Shown piece after piece: positions 26,534 to 35,800 of a stretch of DNA of 64,000 bases; position 1 is the stretch's first letter, and every line of letters starts with the position of its first letter. The notes below the pieces were generated by a model. The model had not been told where the DNA came from. It did not search any database and worked only from the letters and a program-made list of their open reading frames with translations. The stretch spans positions 62,001 to 126,000 of the forward strand of contig JAJPGY010000012.1 of assembly GCA_021325555.1 (NCBI GenBank), given 5' to 3'. The translations under genes and the position numbers were made by a program. The DNA comes from Pseudomonadota bacterium. Its GTDB lineage: Bacteria; Cyanobacteriota; Vampirovibrionia; Obscuribacterales; Obscuribacteraceae.

Positions 26534-28048
26534 ATGAAGCTGAAAAGAAAAGCGAAGGACGCCTTCGCGGCCAAGCGGGCTGCGATGCGGCGCCAGTTCT
26601 TCGATCACATGTTTTTGCTCGGCGGCTGGATCGGCGGCACCGACACCTACAAGCGCACGATGTGGGCGGCGTACGAGGAGATCGCGCTGGCGCGCGCCGC
26701 GTACCACCTCACCATGCGCAAGCCGCTGCCGGAGCCCGGTGCCGACGGCCAGCTGGTGATGGCCGGCCACGAGGCGATGCTCGCCCAGTGGTTCCGCCGT
26801 CCGCTTGCGCGCAAGGACATCGAGCTGGCCGCCCGCTTCTACAGCGAGCAGTCGGCCGTCAAGGTCTTCCCGCGCAGGCTGTGGCAGACCGTGCTCGACA
26901 GCCAGCCGGGCGACCATATCCGTCTGCCCGTGGACGTCTGGGGCTTCCCGGGCGGCCAGTGCTTCCCGGTCGTGAAGGGCATGCCCAACGTGCCGGTGCT
27001 CTCCTTCGAGGGCATGGGCGGCATCATCAGCTACCTGGAGCCGGCAATGTGCCGCTACTTCGCGCCTATTATCCAGGCGACGAAGGCGCGCCTCATGAAG
27101 CTGGCCACCGAGCGGGATGCCGAGTTCGGGCTGCGCGCGGCGCCCAGCGAGCTGTCCAGCATCGTGCTGCTCCTGGCTCGCTACGTGGGCTCGGGCGGCA
27201 CCGGCAGGCTCACCAGCAACGACACCGCCGAGTTCATGTGGCCGGAGCTGTTCAAGTCGATCGGCACCATCGGTCACGAGGGCATGTGCGCCAACCAGTC
27301 GTTCGACAAGTCGCTGGCCCAGGCGGAGTACGAGCAGATGGACCGCTTCGTCGCCGCGCTCGGCTTCGCTTCGCTGCTGTGCGACCTGGTCGACGCGGAC
27401 ACCGTCGGCAAGGAGAACGCCCTGCATGTGATCAAGGGACATCCCGAGACCGACCGCGTGGGCATCCGCGTGGACTCCGGCAACATCTCCCGGCAGTGCG
27501 TCGACTACTACCAGGAGATGAAGGCTGCCGGCATCACGCCGCGCACCATCGTCTTCGAGGACGAGGTCGAGCCGGAGAAGGTCAAGGAGGTCTACGCGAC
27601 CTTCGAGCGCCTGACCGGTGAGAAGCCGATCATGCTCTTCCCGGGCGCCGGGGGCTACTGGTGGCGGCTCGTCCATCGCGACACCGTCTCGGCTGCCTTC
27701 AAGCGCTCGGCAACGGAAGATCGTCCCAACGTCAAGTTCTCCAACAGCCCGGGCAAGGAGTCGCTCGGCGGTTACCTGCGCGTCTACGGCAAGGGCGACA
27801 CCATGATCGTGGCCGACGCATCGGAGACCATCGACGGCGAGCCGCTGTTCGTCAAGCTGGTGGAAAACGGGCGCATCGTCTACAAGGAGAGCCTCCAGAG
27901 GCAAGCCGCGCGTGCGGAGCGCAGTTGGGGCCGGTACACGAAGGTCGTCCTCTCACCGAAGGTCCGGGAATACCAGGACCGCTTCAACACCATGCGCGAC
28001 CGCGAAGTGGCCGATGCCCGAGCGCGGCTGGCGACTGGTCGGAAATAA
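26534..28048 (+). CDS. Nicotinamide/nicotinate phosphoribosyltransferase family enzyme
   Basis: The 504-residue protein belongs to the NAMPT/NAPRT superfamily, which couples nicotinamide or nicotinate to PRPP. Recognisable blocks are GGTGRLTSNDTAEF, IGTIGHEGM (position of the phosphohistidine found in GTxxHS of NAPRT), RVDSGNISR (family RxDSGD) and KFSNSPGKESLGGYLRVY. The protein is closer in length to NAMPT (about 490 aa) and has no obvious NAPRT C-terminal cysteine-rich region. Base preference is unproven; with a classical PncB elsewhere (36.8 kb) and a PRPP-synthetase-like neighbour, nicotinamide is the likelier base. AAGGAG lies 9 bases before the ATG at 26534. Confidence 0.8.
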   Translation: MKLKRKAKDAFAAKRAAMRRQFFDHMFLLGGWIGGTDTYKRTMWAAYEEIALARAAYHLTMRKPLPEPGADGQLVMAGHEAMLAQWFRRPLARKDIELAARFYSEQSAVKVFPRRLWQTVLDSQPGDHIRLPVDVWGFPGGQCFPVVKGMPNVPVLSFEGMGGIISYLEPAMCRYFAPIIQATKARLMKLATERDAEFGLRAAPSELSSIVLLLARYVGSGGTGRLTSNDTAEFMWPELFKSIGTIGHEGMCANQSFDKSLAQAEYEQMDRFVAALGFASLLCDLVDADTVGKENALHVIKGHPETDRVGIRVDSGNISRQCVDYYQEMKAAGITPRTIVFEDEVEPEKVKEVYATFERLTGEKPIMLFPGAGGYWWRLVHRDTVSAAFKRSATEDRPNVKFSNSPGKESLGGYLRVYGKGDTMIVADASETIDGEPLFVKLVENGRIVYKESLQRQAARAERSWGRYTKVVLSPKVREYQDRFNTMRDREVADARARLATGRK

Positions 28049-28113
28049 AAGCTCAAAAAGGCCGCGGGACCGTGCTGCAAAGCGCGGCTTTCGCGGCGCT
28101 ACAAGGAGTCTAT

Positions 28114-30897
28114 ATGACTGCACCTGAGAAAGTCGCCGGACCGCGGAGCAGGGGGCCGAACGAGAACTTCGGTTTCGTCCGCGTGGCGACTGCATCACCG
28201 AAGCTGAAGGTGGCTGACTGCGTTTACAACGCGGAGCAGATCGTGGAGCTGATGAAGCAGGCTCAGGGCGAAGGCGTGGCAGTTCTCGTCTTCCCCGAGC
28301 TTTGCCTGACCGGCTACACCTGCGCCGACCTCTTCCAGCAAAAGCCGCTGCAAACCGGCGCGGTATCTGCCCTCGGCGAGGTCACCCGCGCCACCGAGAA
28401 GTTGTTCAGCGGCGTCGCCTTCGTCGGCATGCCGCTTGTCGTGGACGACCAGCTCTTCAACTGCGCTGTCGCCGTTCACGGCGGCAGGGTTCTGGGCGTC
28501 GTGCCCAAGATGTTTCCGCCGACCTACAAAGAGTTCTACGAGTCGCGCTGGTTCCGCAGCGGCTCGGCGGCGGTGAGCCGCGTGGTCACGCTCAACGGGC
28601 AGACCGTGCCGTTCGGCACCGACCTGCTTTTCTGCGCGACCGACGTGGAGGATCTGGTGATCGGCGCCGAGGTCTGCGAGGACCTGTGGACCGCCATTCC
28701 GCCCAGCTCCCTGCACGCGCTTCACGGCGCCACCGTGCTCGTCAACCTGTCGGCCAGCAACGAGCTGATCGGCAAGGCCAACTACCGCCGCCAGCTGGTG
28801 GTCAATCAGGCGGCACGTTGCATGGCGGCGTACCTCTACAGCTCGTGCGGCGTGCACGAGTCGACGACCGACGTGGTCTTCGGCGGGCACTGCCTGATCT
28901 CCGAGAACGGCAGCCTGCTTGCCGAGTCGAAGCGGTTCCAGCGGGGCAATGTCCTGGTGGCGACCGACATCGACCTGGAGCGCATGCGCATCGACCGCGT
29001 GCGCACCAACAGCTTCGGCGACTCGCTGCTAAACCTGGGGCTCAAGCGGGACTACCGGCGCGTCACCTTCGCGCTCGGCCCGCGTCCGGCTCCGGCCAGG
29101 CTCTTGCGGGAAGTCGAGGCGCACCCGTTCGTTCCGCGCGGCGAGGGCATGCTGCGTGAGCGCTGCGAGGAGATCTTCAGCATTCAGGTTGCCGGTCTCG
29201 CCAGGCGCCTGGAGCACGTTCAGCCCAAGCACGTCACGATTGGCGTGTCGGGCGGGCTCGACTCCACGCTGGCGCTGCTGGTCACCTGCAAGGCCTTCGA
29301 TCTGCTCGGCTGGTCGCGTGAGCGCATCCACGCTTACACGATGCCCGGCTTCGGCACGACCAAACGCACGAGGCGCAATGCCCATGCTCTCATGAAGCAG
29401 CTCGGCGTCAGCGTCAAGGAAGTGGACATCCGTAAGATCTGCCTGGAGGAGATGCGTGCCCTGGGTCACTCGCCCTTCGGCATCAAGCTCGGCGGCGTGA
29501 GCGTGCGGAAGCTGATGACGCTCCTGCTCGCGCTGCCGGAGGGGGGCAAGGACCTGGTGTTCGAGAACATCCAGGCCAGGATGCGCACCAGCATCCTCAT
29601 GAACGCCGGCTTCACGGTGGGCACCGGTGACCTGTCCGAGCTCATCCTCGGCTGGTGCACCTACAACGGCGACCACATGAGCGGCTACAACCCGAACGCC
29701 AGCATCCCCAAGACGCTGGTCAAGTTCCTGGTGCGCTGGGCTGCCGGCAACGAGTTCGAGGGCGCCGTGCGCGAGACGCTCATGGACGTCTTCAACACCG
29801 AGATCTCGCCGGAGCTGCTGCCCGCGAGCAAGGACGGCAAGATCGCCCAGAAGACGGAGGATGTCGTCGGCCCGTACGAGCTGCACGACTTCTTCATCTA
29901 CTACACGCTGCGCTTCGGGATGTCGCCCGAGAAGATCCTCTACCTGGCTTCCCAGGCGAAGTTCGACGCCGGGTACTCGGCGGAGACGATTCGCCGCTGG
30001 CTGAAGGTGATGATCGGCCGGTTCTTCTCCCAGCAGTTCAAGCGCTCGTGTCTTCCCGACGGCCCCAAGGTCGGCTCGGTGAGCGTGTCGCCGCGAGGCG
30101 ATCTGCGCATGCCGAGCGATTCGCAGGCCGCTCTCTGGCTTGCCTGGGCTGCCGGGGCCGTCCCGGAGCATGACCCGGGTAGCTCCGATGCGCTACCATC
30201 CACACGTGAAAGGACCACGCAGGCGATGAGCACTGACAAACCCAAGCGCGCGCTCGTGCGCGTCGACATCCAGAACGGCTTCATGCCGGCGGACCCGCGG
30301 GTAGCCGGCACCGGCGAGCTGCCCGTGGAAGGCGCGCCGGCGATCGTGCCGGTCGTCAACGAGCTGTCCCGGTCGAGCTACTTCGATCTGGTCGTGGATA
30401 CGCAGGACTACCACCCTGCCGATCACGGCAGCTTCTACACCATGCACGAAGGCAGGAAGGCCGGCGAGGTCGTCGATCTCCACGGCCTGCAGCAGATCCT
30501 CTGGAACCCGCACTGCCGCCAGGGCACGCCCGGAACCGAGTTCTACCCGACCCTCGATCGCTCGCGCGTGGTGAAGGTGATCCAGAAGGGCACGGACAGG
30601 ACCGTGGACAGCTACAGCGGCTTCTGGGACAACGGCAAACGCAAGTCGACCGGGCTGGCCGATTACCTGCGCGGCCAGGGCGTGACCGAGGTGTACGTCG
30701 TCGGCGTCACCAGGCCGTTCTGCGTGTCGTGGACGGCGATCGACTCGGCCGAGGAGGGCTTCAAGACCTTCCTTATCGAGGACGCCGCAAGTCTCCTCGA
30801 GCTTTCGCCCGGAGCCGGCGTTGCTGATATCCAGGCGCTCAAGGAAAAGGGCGTCACGGTGATAAAGGCCGCCGACGTCCTGAGCCAGGGCGCCTGA
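28114..30897 (+). CDS. nadE: NAD synthetase-nicotinamidase in one reading frame, 927 aa
   Basis: Residues 1-680 form a glutamine-dependent NAD synthetase: a nitrilase-type glutaminase domain with catalytic E62 (FPELCLTGY), K132 (VPKMF) and C188 (AEVCEDLW), then an ATP-pyrophosphatase domain with SGGLDS at 379-384. Residues 705-927 form a nicotinamidase (isochorismatase fold): D718 in VDIQNGF, metal ligands D765/H767/H771 in DYHPADHGSF, K825 and nucleophile C870 in TRPFCVSW. No stop codon separates the two parts; a linker of about 25 residues joins them. An internal ATG at 30226 (residue 705) has AAAGGA 11 bases upstream, so a separate nicotinamidase might also be made. The start at 28114 follows AAGGAG. 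The fusion would turn nicotinamide to nicotinate and finish NAD synthesis. Confidence 0.85.
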   Translation: MTAPEKVAGPRSRGPNENFGFVRVATASPKLKVADCVYNAEQIVELMKQAQGEGVAVLVFPELCLTGYTCADLFQQKPLQTGAVSALGEVTRATEKLFSGVAFVGMPLVVDDQLFNCAVAVHGGRVLGVVPKMFPPTYKEFYESRWFRSGSAAVSRVVTLNGQTVPFGTDLLFCATDVEDLVIGAEVCEDLWTAIPPSSLHALHGATVLVNLSASNELIGKANYRRQLVVNQAARCMAAYLYSSCGVHESTTDVVFGGHCLISENGSLLAESKRFQRGNVLVATDIDLERMRIDRVRTNSFGDSLLNLGLKRDYRRVTFALGPRPAPARLLREVEAHPFVPRGEGMLRERCEEIFSIQVAGLARRLEHVQPKHVTIGVSGGLDSTLALLVTCKAFDLLGWSRERIHAYTMPGFGTTKRTRRNAHALMKQLGVSVKEVDIRKICLEEMRALGHSPFGIKLGGVSVRKLMTLLLALPEGGKDLVFENIQARMRTSILMNAGFTVGTGDLSELILGWCTYNGDHMSGYNPNASIPKTLVKFLVRWAAGNEFEGAVRETLMDVFNTEISPELLPASKDGKIAQKTEDVVGPYELHDFFIYYTLRFGMSPEKILYLASQAKFDAGYSAETIRRWLKVMIGRFFSQQFKRSCLPDGPKVGSVSVSPRGDLRMPSDSQAALWLAWAAGAVPEHDPGSSDALPSTRERTTQAMSTDKPKRALVRVDIQNGFMPADPRVAGTGELPVEGAPAIVPVVNELSRSSYFDLVVDTQDYHPADHGSFYTMHEGRKAGEVVDLHGLQQILWNPHCRQGTPGTEFYPTLDRSRVVKVIQKGTDRTVDSYSGFWDNGKRKSTGLADYLRGQGVTEVYVVGVTRPFCVSWTAIDSAEEGFKTFLIEDAASLLELSPGAGVADIQALKEKGVTVIKAADVLSQGA

Positions 30898-30922
30898 GCG
30901 CTTGATCCATATTGGGCTGGGA

Positions 30923-30940
30923 GGGGCATTGCTGTGCCCC
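30923..30940. repeat. Short stem-loop after the NadE-PncA gene
   Basis: GGGGCA and TGCCCC (30923-30928, 30935-30940) form a small hairpin between two genes of the cluster; it resembles the GC-rich palindrome families. Confidence 0.4.
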
Positions 30941-30971
30941 GCCCGCGTGGCTCGAGAAAGGAGATCACGTC

Positions 30972-31457
30972 ATGTCATTCGCACCACTGAAACTTGAGGA
31001 GCGCAGGCGGGTTGCCATCCGCCTTGCGGGCATCGCGGATGCCGCGCTCAAGCTGGGCACCCGGCGGCAGGTCGTGCTGGTGTCCACGTACGCCAACGGG
31101 CCGATGACCGGCATCTGCCGGATCGAGCCGCCGCAGCCGGGACCGGCAGCAAGCAAGGAGGAGCAGTTTGCGCACCTCTGTGTGACGCTTGCCGGACGCG
31201 CCGCGCAGGAGGTCATCTGCGGCGTGACTCAGCCGCTGCCCAGGAGAGATGAGGCGCGTGCCCGGCAGACCGCGCGCATCTTGTGCGCCCGCTACGCCGC
31301 CGGCGACAGCCCGGAGGAGGTCATGGACGCCGCCTACAGCTTCGTCAAGAAGTTCATGGACGAGCAGCGTGCCGTCGTGCTCAAGCTCGCCGAGGAGCTG
31401 ATGCGGAAAGGCGAGTTGCAGGGCGACGAGGTCGAGAGGCTCGTCAAAGAGGCTTGA
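30972..31457 (+). CDS. FtsH M41-peptidase-like protein with the zinc motif lost
   Basis: The 161-residue protein resembles only the peptidase domain of FtsH. LAGRAAQEVICG (73-84) corresponds to LGGRAAEELIFG, and the end (AYSFVKKFMDEQRAVVLKLAEELMRKGELQGDEVERLV) follows the FtsH C-terminus. At the place of the zinc motif HExGH the sequence reads R17-L-A-G-I21 (RRVAIRLAGIADAA against rrvAyHEaGHA). The third-ligand Asp is kept at D93. It lacks the AAA ATPase and membrane segments and should be proteolytically inactive, perhaps a subunit-interfering or binding protein. The ATG at 30972 follows AAAGGAG. It sits in the NAD cluster on the same strand. Confidence 0.7.
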   Translation: MSFAPLKLEERRRVAIRLAGIADAALKLGTRRQVVLVSTYANGPMTGICRIEPPQPGPAASKEEQFAHLCVTLAGRAAQEVICGVTQPLPRRDEARARQTARILCARYAAGDSPEEVMDAAYSFVKKFMDEQRAVVLKLAEELMRKGELQGDEVERLVKEA

Positions 31458-31491
31458 TTGCTGCTCTCTAAGCAAAGCAAAGGAGTTCCTC

Positions 31492-31965
31492 ATGCGGAGG
31501 CTAGATTACTGCAGCCGTCCTGGTGACGGCAAAAACTTGAACAGCGAGGTCGTCAGCGCCCTCGTTGCTGCCGGGCTCAAGGTGCTGGATTCCGGGGACT
31601 CCTGGGAGGCGGGCGAGGACCGGCGCAATCCGCTTATCTCCCCGTACTACGGGGTCCTCCAGTTCGCCGGCGGCTTTACCGCGGTCTTTCTGCGCCACGA
31701 GCTCTGCTGGGGCGCCCGCCTCTCGGAGCAGCCGGATATCGATCTTGCGCGGCAACTCAAGGCCGCGGGCGGATCCTGGGTTGCCGTCAACGGCATGCCC
31801 GATCCGGCGCCACCACAGGAGGGCGCGCCCAACGACCGTTGGCTGCTCCTCCCTCGCGGTGAAGCGCTGCGTGCGTTCGCCGCCGTGCTCAAGCAGCACT
31901 GCGGCGAGCAGGTCATGCTCATCCGCTGGGATCTCGTCGCGCCGCTGCTGTCCCTGCCCCGATAA
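31492..31965 (+). CDS. Hypothetical protein at the end of the NAD cluster, 157 aa
   Basis: Soluble protein of mixed alpha/beta appearance with no recognised motif. Notable segments are the start RRLDYCSRPGDGKN, a hydrophobic strand FAGGFTAVFL, a cysteine- and tryptophan-containing stretch HELCWGARL and the C-terminal VMLIRWDLVAPLL. The ATG at 31492 has AAAGGAG 6 bases upstream. It lies 35 bases after the M41-like gene and just before a strong terminator, so it is the last gene of the transcript. Function unknown. Confidence 0.65.
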   Translation: MRRLDYCSRPGDGKNLNSEVVSALVAAGLKVLDSGDSWEAGEDRRNPLISPYYGVLQFAGGFTAVFLRHELCWGARLSEQPDIDLARQLKAAGGSWVAVNGMPDPAPPQEGAPNDRWLLLPRGEALRAFAAVLKQHCGEQVMLIRWDLVAPLLSLPR

Positions 31966-32008
31966 GACTGCGGGCAAAGACAGGGAGCCGCCCCCGGGCA
32001 GATCCCAA

Positions 32009-32066
32009 CATCCAGGAGCGGGGATGGCGCCTTTGTTGGTGCAACCCTCGCTCCTGGATGGTTTTT
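32009..32066 (+). terminator. Intrinsic terminator of the NAD cluster
   Basis: CATCCAGGAGCG (32009-32020) pairs exactly with CGCTCCTGGATG (32049-32060), followed by GTTTTT. This is a classical rho-independent terminator on the plus strand, 43 bases after the last stop codon. Confidence 0.85.
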
Positions 32067-32863
32067 CTTATTGCTCTGGTACTAAAAAATTTAGTAGATA
32101 TTGAGAGCCCGATGGCTCAATTGAATGCAGCAGGAAGCAATCGGATAGCGGCGCGTTCCGGATGCGGGCGGGACGCCCGCGCCCCCGGGGTTGACGCGGG
32201 ACGCCCGCGCCCCGAGACTGCTGAGCGCTCTATCGTGGGTCGGCTCCGGCGCTGCCGGCAGCGGGCAGGCTGACGGTGGGGAGTTTGGGGATTCGGTCAG
32301 GTGCGGCGCCGAAGATTCCGTAGGCAACCGTGAGGGCGGCGCCGCATGAAGGCGCCGGCGACCAGCCCCAGTCCGGAGCCAAATCTGGTGGCGCCGCAAA
32401 AGGTGAGGACAGCATCTTTGACGTTTCGGCTCATGCCGCGCATATGTGCGCATAAAGCGAGGTGAACTCGGCGCCCGAGAATTGAAATGAAGGCAGCGGG
32501 TGGGGAACCAGCTTCGTCGCGCTCGAATTGCCGACACCGCTCAAGATCCCGGGTCCAGCTGCCCTCTTTCCGTAAAGAGTCAGCCGGCCTGCAACCGGTT
32601 TGAATGTGGTCTCTGTCATCGCGATCGGTCTTGCCATGCCAACCCGCCGCTGACAAGTATAAGCGAGGAGAAGGAGCCTGCGGGCGGCCGGGCACGGCGG
32701 CCATGACGATCGTCATGGTGGCCAGTGACGATCGGTAGTTGGAAGGAGCGGGCGCAGCCTCTAAAGTGGGAATGAACGTTCGCTCGCCGGTTCTTGCAAC
32801 CTTCGTCAACACGATGCTGCGGGCGCTTCAGCACGCTGCAGCCCTTTCATCGAGGTGATTGTT
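32067..32863. other. Non-coding region with repeat copies
   Basis: About 800 bp. It holds the second copy of the 30-bp repeat (32161-32190) and a partial third core. A 68-codon minus-strand frame at 32431-32637 has no ribosome binding site and is not called. The promoter of the VIT/VWA gene is expected near 32700-32850. Confidence 0.5.
32161..32213. repeat. 30-bp GC-rich repeat, second copy plus partial copy
   Basis: 32161-32190 is identical to 18724-18753. A shortened second core (GCGGGACGCCCGCGCCCC) follows at about 32196-32213. Confidence 0.75.
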
Positions 32864-35800
32864 ATGTCTTCGCACGAGGAAAACCATGCAGCGCCGAATG
32901 TCTGTTCGCAGGACCGCGGAGGGCCCAAATACGGGCCGTGCGCCTGCTGCGTGGCCCTGGCGCAGGTTCATTTCCCGCACTATCACCATGAGACGAGCGC
33001 GTCGCCTGAGCAGTATCCATACGCGGCCGGCTACTCCGCTGCCAGGGGGCGGTCTGAGGGCGAGGCCTGCTCCGCCTGCGGGCAGTCGGGCACCGCTCAT
33101 GGGAACGGCGCCGGCAGGCAAGAGGATGCGGAAAGCGATCCCGCTGCCTGGGGCAGGCGCGGGCGCCGCGCCGCAGGCGGCACGCAGGCAGCCGGGAAGC
33201 GCGGCTCGATGTCGAAGTTTCTCTCCAGATATGTGAGCCTGGCGCCGGGGGCTAAAAGCCCGCCGGCACCCGGCTCGGACACCAGGGAGGGCGAGAAGTC
33301 CCCGGGGCTGAAGGATGACTCACCGGCGCCAGAGAAGGACGCGGAGCCAGGAGATTCCGCCGGCGACGAGGTTGCTGTCGAAATCCCCAGGCCGCGCCGG
33401 ATCTGGCAGGGCGTGGACGGCATGGCCATGACCTGTTTCGGAATTCTGGTCCCGGCGGCCATGTTCGTACTCAGCTGCATGTCCATGCCCACGCGAATGA
33501 CGCTCGTGCTGCTCAATCACCCGCTGGAGACGATTGCCGAAGTGGCCATGGTGCTTTCCATACCGCTGCTCAACTATTTTGTCTGGAATTCGCTGGTCGG
33601 AAGGCGGATCAAGTTCGTTCGCCTGTCATCCCTGGCAGCCGGACTGGCGGCCGGCAGCGCTCTTGCCGTCTCGATCCTCTGTATCGCCGGGCTCTTTGCC
33701 TCCAACAATCAGGCCCTTGCGGACTCCGGTGAAGCGGGCGCCGGCCTGTCCTGGATCGCCATCCTGGCGTTGCTGGCGGCGGCCGCGTCGATATACGGCA
33801 TCTTCAACCTGCGCGCCAGCAGAGACTTTGCCAGCACTAAAAGGCAGGTTGTTGTCCTGGCGGCGCTCGGCGCGCTCATTCCGGCTCTGGTCTTTGCCGC
33901 CGCCGAGGCGCGCCCGTGGGCGGTTCGGATTGCCGAGCGCATGGCCGCTGCCGGCACGAGGGCCGAGCAGAAGCAGGGGCTGTCGCTTCTCCGGCAGTTG
34001 AACCCGGAGCGCGACCTGCGCATGGAATGCTCCGACCCGCGCGCCGCCGGAATTTGCGGTTTGTTCATACCGGTGAAGCCGAGCGCTCAGCACGAGCTTT
34101 ACTTCAGGTTGACCGGCAAGCCGTACAGCTTCCGCGAGTTCAACAACACCGACATGTCAGCGATGCCCGATGACTACCTGAGCCGCAACGTGGTCGGCGA
34201 GCCGGTAAGCGGGCTTTCGCTTGCGCGCTCGACAATCACCGGCAATGTGCATCCAAAGACGATGTCGGCCACCCTGGACTGGACGTTCGTCTTCAAGAAC
34301 GATACCGCGCAGGGGCAGGAGGCGCGCGCGGAGATTGGCTTGCCGCCCGGCGCCGTGATAAGCGGCCTTACCGCCTGGAGCGGGGGCGAGGCGCGCAGGG
34401 CTGTGTTCGCGGCGTCGGGCAAGGCGGAAGGCGTTGCCCGCTGGACGGAGGTCGGGCACGACAGCCCGGCGATTGTCACCGATCTGGGCCACGGCCGCGT
34501 GCTCATCCACTGCTATCCGGTGCGGCAGGACCAGGAATCGAAGATAAGCGTGCGGATGACGGCGCCGCTCAACCCGGAGCGCACCAGATCAGCCTCCCTG
34601 GCCATGCCTACCCTGATCGCCAGCAATTTCGGTGTCGGCGAGGGCGACTATGCTGTGCGCATCCGCGGGCCGGAGAGCCTGTCCAGCGGGCTGAAAACGC
34701 TGAAACCTGATCGAGCCGCCGGCGGCGACTTCACGATTGCCGGCGTCCTGGCGGCCGCCGATCTTAAGTCCAACAAGCTGCTCATAGATACGCAGCGAAG
34801 CTCGCCCGGCGGCACCGTCGCTGTTGCCGATCCGCTGGCCTGGCGGATGGCCAGGCAGGAGCGGCGGCGGCTCGACGAGCTGGCCAGGCAGGCGGCCAGG
34901 GCAAACCATGCCCAGCAACCGCAGGAGCAGGTGCTGGTGATGGTGGATGGCACCAGGGGGATCGACTCGCAAATAGACATGGTGCGCAAGGTATTTGCCC
35001 GCAAGCACGGCGACGGCGCCCGGACGGCTGCAAAACCCGCAAGCAAGCCGGTTCCGATGCGTTATGTGACGCAGACCTTGGAGCCCGTCTCTGCTGCTGC
35101 CCCCGGCCATCTTGTGGTGGTGGTGGACGGCTCCGCCACGACCGGGGATTACAGCCGGCAGATAGGCGAGGCGCTCGGCAAGCTGCCGGCCGGGATTCCG
35201 ACCACCATCATCCTGGCCTCGCAGCTTGCCGACCAGGGAGACGAGCCGCTGCCGCTGGCCAGAGGGCTTGCTGTTCTCAAGACAGCCCGGTTTGTGGGCG
35301 GGCAGGACAACCTGAAGGCGGTGGTGAAGGCCGCCGAGCTGGCCGGCGAGACCAGGGGAGGCGCGGTGCTGTGGATTCACGGGCCGCAGCCGGATTTGAA
35401 TCAAGAGATCTACATCATGTCCAGCTACACGTCCGTGCCGGCTTTCTACGAGCTGACGCTGGGCTCAGGCGAAACGGACACCTATGAGTTCTTCAAGAAC
35501 CATCCCGAGGTCGGTCCTTTCACGGCCATCCCGCGCAACTCGAACAACCTCTGCGATGACATGGCGGCATTTTTTGGCCGCTGGTCCCGGACGGACAGCT
35601 CATATGCAATCAAGCTGGCGATGACGACCGCCAAGCCGGCACAGGCGGTGCCGGTCAGTCCGGAGGAGGCCCGCGAGGTCGTCACCCTGCACGCCGCCCA
35701 GCGGTGCCGCGAGCTCATCGCCGACCAGCGCCTGCGCATGGCTGCCACCGTCGCGGTTCGCTACGGTTTCGTCTCGCCGGTCAGCTCGGCGCTGGTCAGC

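Noticed and set aside
25034..27904. A very long open frame on the minus strand (over 900 codons) antisense to the NAD cluster
   Set aside because: It is a shadow of the plus-strand genes in GC-rich DNA. The plus strand shows clear Prs-like and NAMPT-like motifs and ribosome binding sites, while the antisense translation has no motif.
30226..30897. Nicotinamidase as a fully separate gene
   Set aside because: No stop codon separates it from NadE, so it is reported as one frame. A second start inside the frame remains possible and is noted there.
32431..32637. A 68-codon minus-strand frame in the gap before the VIT/VWA gene
   Set aside because: It has no ribosome binding site or recognisable product and lies in a repeat-bearing non-coding region.
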